The notes beneath the pieces were generated by a model, which worked only from the letters and a program-made list of their open reading frames with translations, did no database searches and was not told the DNA's origin. This document shows, in pieces, positions 1-11,276 of a DNA stretch of 64,000 nucleotides. Each line of letters opens with the position of its first letter. Positions within the stretch are counted from its first letter, which is position 1. This DNA is from Lepraria neglecta (Eukaryota; Ascomycota; Lecanoromycetes; Lecanorales; Stereocaulaceae). A program made the position numbers and the translations under genes. The stretch lies in the NCBI GenBank assembly GCA_033220425.1, contig CM065647.1:5456001-5520000 (forward strand). The letters run 5' to 3'.

Positions 1-2036
1 TCGGGGCTCAGAGAGCTGTTAGCTGTGGAATGAGGCATTTAAATCGCGAATTTGTCGTTGTTGAGTTTGAATGTGAGGTTGGAATCATGGGTTGCGAGTT
101 CAAAAGGGTAGCAAATCTAAATGGAAGTCCATAGTGGCTAACTGTCGCCAGCGACCTAAAAGCTGAAGCACTAGAATTATATGCCTAGAGTAGCACGCCT
201 TCAAACCAAGTGTGTGAATGAATGTTCGTGGTTGGAATGTCGAGCCAATCGGCGTGTTCTTCCGGAGTATAGCCTTTGGCTTCGGGCCACCAAATCGCGG
301 CGTTTGCAGAGTACTTTTTTAACCTTTGAACCAGTACTCCAAAGCCTTTTTACGAAATCCGTTTTTAAAGACAACTGTAAAAATGCTCCGTTTCCCAACG
401 GCGTATTTACGACTACAGCTACGAATTTAGACGGGAACGATGACTTGTGAATTGATAACTCGGTACCCGTTCGGCGATGATTTAATTATTACGAGTGGAT
501 TCAAATTAATTACTTCTCAGAGTCTTTTCGACCTAGACACGAGTTCGAAAGTTAAATCCCAATGCAATCAGATTTGTGGCGAGGCATTCCGGCAAAGTAC
601 ACCCTGCTATGAAAATGGATTTAGCACTCCTATACTACTGGCCGGTATTGCGATTTGAAGATGAGTTATGAATGCCAAGTGTTGCATATTGCCGTTATAC
701 GAGATGCAAACAGCATTGATTATGGAAGATTAGTACAAAAATTGAAGGACTTGCATTTACACTGCAAGAGTCGTAATCGCTGACCCTACTCACTCCATCA
801 GACAGGGGTGGTAAACCCTTCGCATTCAGAAAAGTCCTGTAAGCCAGCTTGATAGGCTTTGATCTCATAGACTATAGCCTAGGCGTAACTAGGAAGTGGC
901 TTTTCAAGCCCAGAGAGAAGTCATGTCTCTCTTGATCATGCGTCAGTCTCTAATCGCGATGTCTCCGTAAAGCGTCATGGTCGTGGCAGTCTTCGAGGTA
1001 CCAGCTATGAGAAATTCGGACATACGATTGGGTTTCCAGGCTCATTGCATGCTTAGATTTGTGATTTGATGGCTGTAGAGTGTGGAGCAACCTGCTAAAA
1101 GGGTATCTGCATGGTTACGTGAAGAGATATACCATTCTCGGAGATTGCGGAGTGAGTACGCGTTGAACATGGTCCGAGTATCCGAATTTGTGGAGTCTTT
1201 TTGCCACTTTTGAAGATTCACGGCTCAGGTCTGCGACGATCACGGCTGCCGCCACACATCTTGTCCGAGTAAGAGATTGTAATGCCCGATATCTTCATAA
1301 CAACTAGCAAACCATGTTTTCATCGGGCATTTGGCCTCATCAGGTGTCCAGTGTGTGACCAGTAATATTCTGCCAAATGGAGAGCACCGCTTTAGATGCG
1401 TGGAGATCTCGGAGATTGGAGTTATGAGAACGGTGGTAGGATCAAAAGAGTCCATACCTCGCAACCATGGACGCATCTGGAGAGGTCGGAAACGCAAGCT
1501 TACGGAGTTTTCAGCCTTTTGACAACGGTGCCTCGAAATAAGCAACTCAATAGTGGTTGGAATCCTGCATGTCCACGGTGAAAGCACAGAGGAATTTATT
1601 GGAAACCGGGTTGAATAGGCAAATCAGCTATGCAGCTTGGAAAGTAGCTAGAAGGCGATCAGGGCATTGGTTGAGCCGTCAGGGTCTGAACAGCTTCATC
1701 GTTGCCATCATGGACTATGAGCACGAGAAGAAGTACGAGACATAGGCCGTCTTCTACTTTGCGGCATAGGCCCCACCCTCCCTTCTCATAAATATTCATG
1801 TGGCCATGTCAGCGGTATGAGAACCTATTGCGTGAGGCATCCCTTGATGGCACGGTACTGATTGTCAGTGGGCCTGAGACACACCTAGGTCGAGCCTACG
1901 CTTGTATGACGCAGGTTCGGATCACCTGGAGTGCTTGCGGCGGCATTGATTTGTTGGGCAGAAGCGCTACCATGGCCGGGTTCTCGCTTTCTTTCCCTCT
2001 TCTGGCTATTGCCCTGCAGACCAGATGCATTTGTGA
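1..2036. other. gene-poor left edge
   Basis: Only short overlapping reading frames occur on both strands. None shows a recognisable domain, codon pattern or convincing splice structure. The longest, a 115-codon minus frame at 1240-1587, has no family I can name. I see no coding gene here. Confidence 0.5.
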
Positions 2037-2038
2037 TA

Positions 2039-3041
2039 TGCAAGACTCTTGCCAATACTTGGCATTAGCACGCATTGCTCTCCCCACCACATTTTATACA
2101 GAAAACCCAACAAATATCAATATATCGATATATTAGTCAAATTTGAAGCCCTAAAGCCTCCTAAATATAAATACGGTGGTATTACAATGTCTAGACGCCA
2201 TTCCTCTCGATCCAGGCCCTCCACCCCCACCACCGCCGCCGCCCCTGACCAGCAGCCCTAGCGCCACTCCAAGTGTCTCCTCGTCTTATATCATCTTGCC
2301 ACGGAGCTAGATCGCTAATTGGTATATAAACTATAGATCTCCAGCAACTTTGCGCCTTAAAGAGACTCTTATCCAGGAAAATAAGCTGCTCAGCGGTAAT
2401 ATCGGCGGCGAAAGCAATCTATGCATTCCTTAATATCTAACTCTGATTATTACCAAAGCGCTGGGCCTGTTTATAGCTGATTCTATACTGTCTTAGGAGT
2501 CTAGAGATAGTACTCCGGTAAACCCTTATATCCTGTTCTTCAAAGAGGAACTCCGCTATTTTATCCTAATAGGCCTATAGATTCTTATCCACCTATAGGA
2601 GAAGACTTTTCTTTGTAGTAGTATATATTCGACGCGATAGACCACTTTTGCCAGGGACCCCAGGCAAATTTGGTGAGCCATAAGCCCGGATCCTTCGCTC
2701 CTACCTGTAGACCGTCGACTTATAGCAGTATAATCTCTCAGTAATAGCGTCAGACCGCCACTGACTATATAGAAGGACCACGGCTTTCGATTTAGTGGCT
2801 GAGTCGATTAGGCGGTACGGTATTATATAGTAAGGAGGTATCGTAAAGGGGTAGGAGGGGCGGTAGAGGACCTGTAACACTAAGGATTAGTCTTTAAATA
2901 GTAGCTGGGACTTTATATTTACCTAATTGGGACGGTAGGAGCGGATTATGTCGTTATATTGATATTTGTTGATTTTTCTATATAAAATGTGGTGTGGGGG
3001 CGCAATGAGTGCTAATGCCAAGCATTGGCAAGAGTCTTGCA
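2039..3041 (-). mobile_element. degenerate Tc1/mariner element with long TIRs
   Basis: A 1.0 kb unit is bounded by inverted repeats of about 75 bp. The left end begins TGCAAGACTCTTGCCAA and the right end is its complement, with both ends flanked by TA (2037-2038 and 3042-3043), the target duplication expected for Tc1/mariner. The inside carries a broken transposase on the minus strand. The unit is shorter than an autonomous copy (about 1.8-2 kb), so it is probably internally deleted after the first catalytic region. TpA-rich sequence and TAG/TAA stops suggest RIP. Confidence 0.85.
2385..2568 (-). pseudogene. DDE_3 transposase fragment
   Basis: Reading the minus strand gives the order typical of fungal DDE_3 transposases: a stretch like EFLFEEQDIRVYRSTISR (second helix-turn-helix region), then RQYRISYKQAQRF, then ADITAEQLIFLDKS. 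The last matches the family signature around the first catalytic Asp (usually FLDES), with the Glu changed to Lys, a G-to-A type change. Two in-frame TAG stops interrupt it, both plausible CAG-to-TAG changes. The downstream part with the second and third catalytic acids is not present between the TIRs. Confidence 0.75.
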
Positions 3042-3570
3042 TACAACAAATTAGTGTTTTCAGGGTATCTCGTTGCCGCTATATCCGCTTAGGATGATCG
3101 TGTGACGCCGTCTTAGGTCACATCAGAAACCCCACAATGGCCAACGTCTGAGATATAGAGCCGAAACCCGTTGCCAGTCTCTCTTTCACCTGCAACCATT
3201 TCCGTTCATTCTCGCAGTTTCTCTTCTAATGATTTTTTAGTAGAGCACACTCCTTTGGCTATATTGGCTGTCACGACTTCGCGGAATCGAAGGTCAGGGA
3301 ATGGATGAAAAATGATTGTGATGATTCATGGGTGCATTCTAAGTCAGATCTTGAGGTTTCTAAAGCGTGAGCGAAAAGAAAATCTTTCTTCGTAAATCAA
3401 GAGGGCAAAAATGTAACGAGAGTCGAGTTTGGCGAGAATAGGCTGCCAGTGATGGTACCTGGGACTGAGACGAACAGCCTCTCTAGGGCGGTCGGGGGGT
3501 AGTGAGCTAAGGTCGGCACATCCTAGGTTGGCTTAGCCTTGGAGGCTGTCGGATGACATTAGCTAACGAT
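3042..3570. other. intergenic, downstream of the regulator
   Basis: No coding signal. It lies between the mariner remnant and the 3' end of the AflR-like gene and probably contains that gene's 3' untranslated region. No repeats or RNA genes were seen. Confidence 0.5.
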
Positions 3571-4941
3571 TTACAGTTTGTGACAGCACCGTTTGTGCCT
3601 GGGGGCAACATTACCGCTCTTTAACATACGCTCCAGCATCTGCACAGTACTATCCAAATTTCGCCACACCTGCACCAAGTGATCAAGATCACCTAGACCT
3701 CCTTTATGCAGTCTATCGAGGTCGCTGTTGATTTGTCCTGGAAGTGATACCTTGCGAGGAGACGACGCCGCCGAGGATTTCTTCTTGGCGTTCAGCACTT
3801 CCAGCCTTTCTTTGAAGCACGTCAACGTATATTTCACTTTGTCCAAGGTCCGCGAGATCAGCAGGTCTTTTACGGCCATTCTCTCCTCTCCGGTAATTTC
3901 ATACATGCCGATCGCCGACTGCATGCCATCTGCTATGTTCGCCGCCGCCTGCTCCTGGAAATAGGAGTCTTTGCCTGAGACGACAGCATTGTAATATTCT
4001 GAGCACAGGCTTTGTAGACTGCGAAGAACGGTGCGAATACTCATCGCTGAAAGTATGAGGACTTCTTGATTGTCGTCGTGCTGGCAGACTCGGCATTCTA
4101 TCACGCTTTTCCAGGGTACGAGGGCTTGCTGAGCGCTCGAGAGGACGACGTCAAGTCGTGGGCGAGTATGGCGCTGCTCGAGCTCCTTGAGACGGCAAAG
4201 AAGCTCTGCATGGTTCTGGACACAATTGCAGGTGGCTGAAGAGGCTAAAGATAATGATGACGTTGAAGCTCCCAGCTTTTGGGGTTCGTCAGCCTCGCCA
4301 CTCATGTTGCCCAGGGGCCCACTCAAGTCTGGGCCACTACCGACACTCTCCTTGTCGTTAAAGAGACTAGTCGGGGACACGTAGGCTGAATCAATCTGAG
4401 AGTATGGGCGTGGCTCTTCGTTCATGAATCCTCCAGTGGATAACGGCTGCTGTGTGAAGGGCGAGGTCCCAGCGAGGTCGCCAAAGTCGTACCAGGAATT
4501 TGGGTCATGGGAGAAAGGGACAAATGTGTCGGTCCCAGAGAGAGAGTTGGACCCATCCATCGATGTGCCTAGTATAGAGTCGATGGACGTCTTGTCTAGT
4601 GGCATCATGTCTAGTGGAGTCATACTGTTGCAGGCAGGCTTGTTGAGTGACGCTATCAAAGGTTGTGGTTGACTGGACGAACTTTGCTCGGGCTCGCCCT
4701 GGTCGCTCCCTCCGCTCTTGTTCCGGCTCATACGATCCAAAGTTCGTTTGTTCTTGGTGCCTTTTGGTCTGCCAATCCGGTTGGAAACGCTGTAACGGCA
4801 TTGATACCCCGAGTCACGACATCCCGCACACGGTGTGCCCCCGGAGCACTTCATCTTGGCCTGGTGGCATACATCGCAGGCTGTTCGAAGCTTTTTCGGT
4901 GGATGCTGCTTATTGGGATCTTGCTCGCGTGATTGCAACAT
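3571..4941 (-). CDS. AflR-like Zn2Cys6 pathway regulator
   Basis: Single-exon gene of 456 residues. A Zn2Cys6 cluster lies at Cys22, 25, 32, 38, 41 and 48 (CX2CX6CX5CX2CX6C) and is followed by the basic linker RPKGTKNKRT, seen in AflR-type regulators. The middle is Ser/Pro/Asn-rich. From about residue 250 it carries the AflR-type C-terminal region (CNCVQNHAELLCRLKELEQ, then a helical Cys-containing stretch). I prefer the ATG at 4941, which puts the finger near the N-terminus as is usual; an in-frame ATG at 5112 would add 57 residues without recognised features. It is a DNA-binding nuclear activator of a secondary-metabolite cluster by family. There are no stops or RIP-type damage, unlike the PKS genes nearby, so it may still be expressed. 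The exact pathway is not deducible. Confidence 0.88.
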   Translation of the reverse strand: MLQSREQDPNKQHPPKKLRTACDVCHQAKMKCSGGTPCAGCRDSGYQCRYSVSNRIGRPKGTKNKRTLDRMSRNKSGGSDQGEPEQSSSSQPQPLIASLNKPACNSMTPLDMMPLDKTSIDSILGTSMDGSNSLSGTDTFVPFSHDPNSWYDFGDLAGTSPFTQQPLSTGGFMNEEPRPYSQIDSAYVSPTSLFNDKESVGSGPDLSGPLGNMSGEADEPQKLGASTSSLSLASSATCNCVQNHAELLCRLKELEQRHTRPRLDVVLSSAQQALVPWKSVIECRVCQHDDNQEVLILSAMSIRTVLRSLQSLCSEYYNAVVSGKDSYFQEQAAANIADGMQSAIGMYEITGEERMAVKDLLISRTLDKVKYTLTCFKERLEVLNAKKKSSAASSPRKVSLPGQINSDLDRLHKGGLGDLDHLVQVWRNLDSTVQMLERMLKSGNVAPRHKRCCHKL

Positions 4942-5112
4942 GGTAGTATATTCAAGTACTGGGATGGGATGAGCTAGAAATCTGTCCAGGGCCAGACAGG
5001 TTTTGATGTCAATCGACTCTCTGAGGCAATGCAAGACATATCCGAGACTGGAATCCTCCTCGAGTGCTGTTCGGTGAATTCCGGATGTGAGATAAGCAAG
5101 GCCTTGGAGCAA

Positions 5113-7076
5113 GACCCTTCGAAATCCGATCTAGGCCTTTTAAACGTTATGCTTCTAGAAACTTCTTGCCAATGAAGGACTCTCCAGGGCCGCCTGAGCA
5201 TCCATCGACGCACAATCTTCTCTGCACCATCTCGAGAGACGCATGATCGACGGCAGAATAAGCGAATTTTGAGTTACATCGGCGTGTATCATGGGAAACC
5301 CGAAACACGTGCGGTTAAGTAAAGATAGTGGGATAGCGGTCGAAATCCGCCGTCTTTCACGTTCATTGGTGGAGATGGCAATACCAGTATTATGATCTAC
5401 GAGGTGACATACCTAACGTTAGCCCAGTCACGTCCATACCTCTTGCATATTGTTCATTTGGGAGAGAAATGCAATCAGAATTGCCACTTGCAGTTTATGA
5501 CGCGTAAAGTACCTAAGGTAAGTACGGCTAAACACTAGCGCAGGAAAGCTCGCTCATGGGCGCCACATTTAATATCGCTTCATGCAGCCAATACAGCCTA
5601 TGTAACCCATTCGCGGCCCCATGAGACTAAGCGTTGTCTCATCAAAAGTGTCTTATCCGGACGACTGTGAAGGCTCCGTACGCGACAAGCGACGGACATT
5701 TCCGATGGGCTGAGGCTGACACGAATTGAGTGGGTTAGGAGCACATTCATTTCAGAGCGAACGTTCTATCGACTTCGAACGTACGAATCTTAGCAAGACA
5801 CCTAGCGGACGCAAAGAAGCTTGAGTGACAAGGGAGGAGATGATGTCGCTCGAATGCCCGAGAGTCTCGAGGCTCACTCACTATTAGAATTACGAGTGAG
5901 CTTACGGAGAAAAAAGAGCCAATGCCTAGTGCTGAGCGAGCACATGGTGGATCGTGACACAGCGGGAGGAGAAAGTTTCGACGAAACAAAAGTGGTAACC
6001 AATAGGATTTCACGATGGCATCATCCGTTGGGGGCTGGACAACAAGCAACGGCTGATGCGCGAACAAAAAGCAAAAAGCAGGTTATCAAGACTCCAGAAT
6101 TTCGAGACTGCAAAGCTATTACGCCATGATCGCTTGAGTCATCCATGAGATTGTTTCGGAATTCGATACTGGATCAAAGACCATAGACTGACCTGACCTC
6201 TGTTTGTGTTGACCTCAAGTCGAACCCTTGGAGGAGAAATCTACGAGTGGGTTCGATCGAGGAGCAAGTCTGTGCGTCGGCGAATATCTTGGACATCAAC
6301 ACAAAAGGAGCACGGCACACCACACGCTATGCAGATAAGCTTATCCTCGGCGCCTCTTACCACTAGTAAAATTACTTTGTCTGTCTCTGCATGTCGCCAT
6401 ATTTACGAAAGGGTATTCACGACTACACGGCAGAGCAAGGGAACAACTCCTCTGGTGGCGTTCAAGATGTGGGCCCCAGGAGTCCCGCCCCATCCAAGGG
6501 TCTTACTTATAAAGTTAGTTTCACCCAGGCTGCATTGAAGGCTGACAACATCCTTAATCTGCAGGCTTGCCAAGCTCGCAACGGCACAGGAGATCAGGGC
6601 ACTACGGCTGAGCAAAAAGTGCCATGCAGGGATTCGAGAAACCCTGGTCGCAGATAAGAATGCTAGATGAGGTGATCCGACATTGCTATCGCGAAGCTGA
6701 CTATACTGTATATGAAACGTAGAAAACAGTGAGAGTGTGAAGCGGCAGGGAAGCCTATAACACGTCATGAAGCTATGTCACATATCCTACAGGGTCATTA
6801 TATAACTAGTCAAGAATCTGCCTGGTCTCGCTTGGCATTGGAAGATCACGACGGCTTCGCTTCCGCACAACTCTCAGCGTTCCAAGATTCGTTCTTGACT
6901 ACTTGTGATCAGCTCGCAAATCATCAAAAGGCTCAGCCGAGGCCCGGTCTCGTCCGGGTTAGGATGAAACGATACCGGCTTTACCAGGCAGCGTCGATAA
7001 CCCGGAAATGCGTATTCTTGCGGAGCAGTGGCTCCTGACCAACGGCCCGTTGCGGGTAAGAAGGCAAGTCCAGCTG
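5113..7076. other. non-coding stretch upstream of the regulator
   Basis: It contains the presumed promoter of the AflR-like gene and about 1.9 kb without a recognisable gene. Frames of about 100 codons on both strands (for example 5821-6129 plus and 5747-6067 minus) overlap each other and look like chance. I found no TCG-N5-CGA site of the AflR type by eye. Confidence 0.45.
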
Positions 7077-7210
7077 CTTGGCGGGAACGAGTCATTCCTG
7101 TGGGACGTTCCGAGCCTGGCTGGACGGCTGAGGATTCCAATTTCTTGGCGGGAATGAGTCATCCCTGTGGGACGTTCCGAGCCTGGCTGGACGGCTGAGG
7201 GTTCCAATTT
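7077..7210. repeat. 67-bp tandem duplication
   Basis: Two head-to-tail copies of a 67-bp unit start at 7077 and 7144, each beginning CTTGGCGGGAA and containing GACGTTCCGAGCCTGGCTGG; a truncated third start lies at 7211. The copies differ at only a few positions, so the duplication is recent. Chance frames in both directions read through it; none looks like a gene. Confidence 0.85.
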
Positions 7211-8850
7211 CTTGGCGAAAATGACCAATAAATGACCAATAGTGGTAGCCCAAGGACCAAATGTTGGTCAAACCGACGTGACGCCTTTCCTAGGATGCTG
7301 TCGTCATCTATCAAGATCAAACCGCGAACAATTCACGAGAAGGCTGACGCAGAGTAGAATGCGAATGCGAGGCAGTCATCGTTACGAATGCAAGTCATCC
7401 TTGGCAATGCGAGCATCTCCGCCGAAATGATGCGGCAAATCCCACACACACCGCTTTGCATGTCTTTCTGTAACACCGTTACAATACAACCCCTGCTCAT
7501 TCCTTCCCTCCGCCTGCGCGTCCAGCTTGGGCAATAAATCATGTGTTGCAGAACAGGCTGAAAATTCGGGTGGAAATATCAGCAGGGGTTTTTCAAAGAG
7601 GTGGTTGGCTGGAGTGTTCGACCAAGGCAAAGGCCAAGACTTGTACAACCTCAGCCGCAATTGAAACTAGAGACACGTAAGCCGGGGACGCCAAAAGGTG
7701 GGAGTTCTTGTGACTACCGAACCTTGGTAGAGCTTAGCTCATGACACGTCACACTGCACAACTTTAGACTAGCTGCTTGCAAAAGCAAATACGATGGATG
7801 TACTGGCTTAGTTGACTGGTCCACAAAGAGCAGACTACAGTTGAAACAGAGTGGTGCCTAGGGCCGAGAAGCTCACTTCAACGAATATCATGCGGTTACA
7901 TTTCGGCCGAGAGAGAAGTCAATAGTAGCAAGTCCTGGAGATGGCTTCCATCAGCTCATGTAGGTAAGGAATTACCACACATTGGATCAAACGGAGTGTG
8001 TCTCGGCGTGATAACCTGGAACGAAGACCTTGAACATACGAGGTTTTCTTCTAGCAAGAGCTTAATCTGTCCAACTCTCAAGTCTCCCAAATCGTCAGTC
8101 TCGTTCTTTTCTAGAAAGAAACAATAGGACATCTCAATAGGCTCGCTGTTTCCCTTCTATTGACCTGGTTTCACGTGGACAAGGAGCTCAAACATCCCGA
8201 ATTTTGTCTTCAAAGAAGCAGAAGAGTAGGGAGACATCAATGGGCTTAGAGCAGGACCATAGCGGTTTCCCTTCGGGCATGAGCTACAAGTGGCAGAATA
8301 TCGCTGGGAGTAAATCTGCAATGTGGGTATTCGCATTTAAAGAGGAGCAGCCAGTAGGGACATATCAATGAATCTAGAGCAGGACCATAACAATTTTCCT
8401 CTGGGTATAAGCTATAAATGGCAAGATATCATTGGTTATAAAGCAAGACTGTAGCTTTTTTCTTCTCAGGAGGAGCAGTAAATAGCGTGATACAGGTGTA
8501 GATCGAGGTGGAGTATATATACCCTTCTCCTTTCCAGCAAGAGCAGCAACTAATGAGATTTCATTGGATTGAGAGCAGCGGAGTGGTGATATCTTTTACG
8601 CAAGAGCATATACATACATGTGGTTTTCCCAAATGAGAAGAGAGCAGAATTGGGCACCAATAAATCAAGGTCGGCGCGGATTTGAGGCAATTTAGCTCAA
8701 GTAGGAACAGAAAATGGCATCTTCTCAGCTCATTAACCCCTCCTTTTCCATGTTTCCCGGGGGTTTGCAACGTCCAAACGAGCTACATCTTCGGGAAATC
8801 TATCTACATTTGCTTGCAATACGTCTATATCTACCGCGGTAACATACAAT
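7211..8850. repeat. non-coding stretch with degenerate about 128-bp repeats
   Basis: No gene recognised. Between 8110 and 8580 a motif (GTAGGGACAT..TCAATG..CTTAGAGCAGGACCATA) recurs, clearest at 8226 and 8354 (spacing 128 bp) and weaker near 8122 and 8545. The 8354 copy differs from the 8226 copy mostly by G-to-A and C-to-T changes, as RIP would leave. The block lies just downstream of the PKS 3' end and could include its 3' untranslated region. Confidence 0.5.
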
Positions 8851-10176
8851 CTAAGCCGCAGAAAGAATCTTCTTAGACAAACTCTCAATAGTAGTCCCAG
8901 CATCAAGGAACTCAAAGAAAGGAATATAAACCTTGAACGTCTGAAACAGCCACGTTCTGAATTCCGTCCCCATCATACTATCCACCCCATACGCAGCTAG
9001 GTTTTTGGCGGTATCAACCTTTTCAAGTTGAATGGAGAGTAGCTTGGCGAACTTTTTCCGTATGCGAGCAGTCGTGGCTTCTTTTGAGTTGGAATTGGCA
9101 TCCTCGGCGGGTGTTTCACCATTATTCTCTTCCGAAGTGGGGACCGAGGCCGCTTGTTCTAATCGAGCGAGCAAGCGACCGGTCCGTAGATCGCTCTTAG
9201 CCGGGAATAAGTCCATATCCGTTGATTCCATGCCGGTTAGTATATAGATCTGGGAATCCGGAGGTTAAGAAAGTGCGATATCCAAAATCTGCAATAATTC
9301 GTCCTCATCTAAGGCAGTGATACCGCTTCTTAAAAGAATGGCCTCGATATCTGGATTCTCGTGCAGATAGCCAACCTCAGAAATCATACCGGATCCGACA
9401 GCTGTGGCTGGTAGTCCCATAGAGCGGCGGTGGCGAGCAAACATGTCGAGGGCGTAATTCGCAGCGCAGTAGTTCGCTTGAGCCGCCTGACCTATACTGC
9501 CCGATCCCGAGCTGGTCATGAAAAAGAAATCTAGGTCGTTGTCCTTGCCTTTGATGGCATTGTGAAGGTTCCAGCATCCCTGGAGTTTTGGATCTATGCC
9601 GGCTTGCCAGGATTTATTGGACATTTTGGTGAATAAGGCTTCTTAAAGAAGTATCAGATGTAGCTCTTCGAACGGTAAGACTCCAAGAAAGTGCTTACAG
9701 TTAGGCCCATCGCCGCATGAATGGCCCCACCAATCAGGCTCTCAGCCCCATCTACTGCCTTTTGTACGTCACCAAACTCGCTCACATCACCCCGGACCAC
9801 CTTCACATCGGCACCAGCAGTTTCCAATTCCTGAACCAAAGCCCTAGCAGTCTACTTATCCAAGCCGCTTCGGCCCAGAAATCGGAATTTCCGCGCCCCT
9901 CTCGCCATCATCCATTTGGAAATACTTCGGCCCAGGCCACCAAGGCAGCCTACAAGCACGTAGGTTTTTTGCGCATCCAGAGACACATGGTACTTGGGAG
10001 GATGGACTTGGAGGATCGAAATGGGGTTCTCGAAGGAGATTGCTACCTTTCCCATCCTCTCTTCTGCGGCTAACCGACGTAGTGCATGTGGGAGCTGGGA
10101 CACGTCGAACGTTTCGATTGGTTCGACGGGTTGGATAGTACCTTTTCGATATAACGTCATAACTTCTGCTAGGAGC

Positions 10177-10396
10177 CTGTAAGTTGTCAGTCATGGGTAT
10201 CTTGCCTTTGCGATAGGATGAGTATAGAGGATGTAGTCCCTTAAAACGACCATCTAGATGCAACATGTGTACTAGAAACAGAGCCATTTTTGGGCAGGCA
10301 ACCAAGGAATAGAGCCACCTGAGGGGAATAATCCCATTCCCAAGATGATTTGTCGGGGGGGGTTGTTACTTCAACTAGAATCAAACAGAAACTTAC
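10177..10396 (-). other. intron in the PKS ketoreductase-side linker
   Basis: A donor GTAAGT at 10396 and acceptor TTACAG at 10177 join KETWAR to LLAEVMTLYRK in frame, as in related PKSs. The 220-nt length is above the usual fungal 50-80 nt and includes a run of eight or more G, so some sequence may have been added. Confidence 0.65.
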
Positions 10397-10741
10397 CTTG
10401 CCCATGTTTCCTTAGCTGCGGAATGATCGTCATAGAATAAACTTCCCATGTCTAGCGCCGTAAAGGTGACACCTCGCTTGAAGACACCATATCCAACTTG
10501 CCAGAGTCGACAAGATCCCTATTACCAAGCTCTATGAAGCGTCCGAAGGGGGCACAGACGTTCCAGCTGTCGTGTAGGAGGTCGCCAGATAGGGAATTGA
10601 GGACAACGTCAACTCCTCTACCGTTCATAGCGGTCATTATAATTTTTAGAAGTTCTGCGTGTTGAGGACGTTTGCCGCTGTGAGATCAAATTTGTTGATG
10701 AGGAAGCTTTTCTGGACCTCAGTGCTGGCCGTGGTGTATAT

Positions 10742-11276
10742 CTAGGGGAGACTATGTCAGCACATCCTTTTTCGGCTGGTAATAAGAATACATGCCTAGA
10801 AGATGACGCAACGAGGCAAACAAATAGCAGATTGATGGAAGTGAATCAGGATCGAAGGCCCAAAAGTAGCCTCAATATGGGTCAAGCCGCCTTTCAAGAC
10901 CCAAAAGACTGGGTGACTTGCCGAGCGACTGGAGCGTCCCAAGGCTGACAACCCTGGCATACCGACCTCGAGGGCTCAAAGTTGCCAATGGAACGGTAGC
11001 TTTAATGCTCATAGTTACCAAGGCCAAGCACAGGGTAGGAAGACAACGAGCCTAAGCCAGGCCTATGAATAGCTCAAGAAGCCCCCTCAATGACAAGATT
11101 GGTGCTCGTTGGTCCTATGGCCAGACATGGAAGTAAGGCTAGGACCCATAGTACACAGATACCATGTTGGCCAAATCACGGCATTATGCGGCATTTGCGG
11201 TTGTCTGTCCTAGCCTGGCTTGACTTTGCAAAGCACTAGACCTCTGCAATCTCGCGAAAGGAAAGAGATCTCTTAC
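10742..11276 (-). other. unusually long 535-nt intron in the enoyl reductase
   Basis: The ER breaks after QIAKLAGVE and resumes with IYTTASTEVQKSF. The break starts with GTAAGA (11276) and ends with CCCCTAG (10742), so it behaves as an intron joining the two parts in frame. At 535 nt it is about eight times the usual size for this window. No TIR or coding sequence was recognised inside; either an insertion enlarged a normal intron or it is an unrecognised repeat. Confidence 0.6.

Noticed and set aside
4942-5112. N-terminal extension of the AflR-like regulator from the ATG at 5112
   Set aside because: The added 57 residues show no domain and would move the zinc cluster away from its usual N-terminal place; the start at 4941 fits the family better.
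5747-6768. Overlapping frames of 100-120 codons on both strands
   Set aside because: They overlap, have no domain, no splice context and no codon bias; treated as chance.
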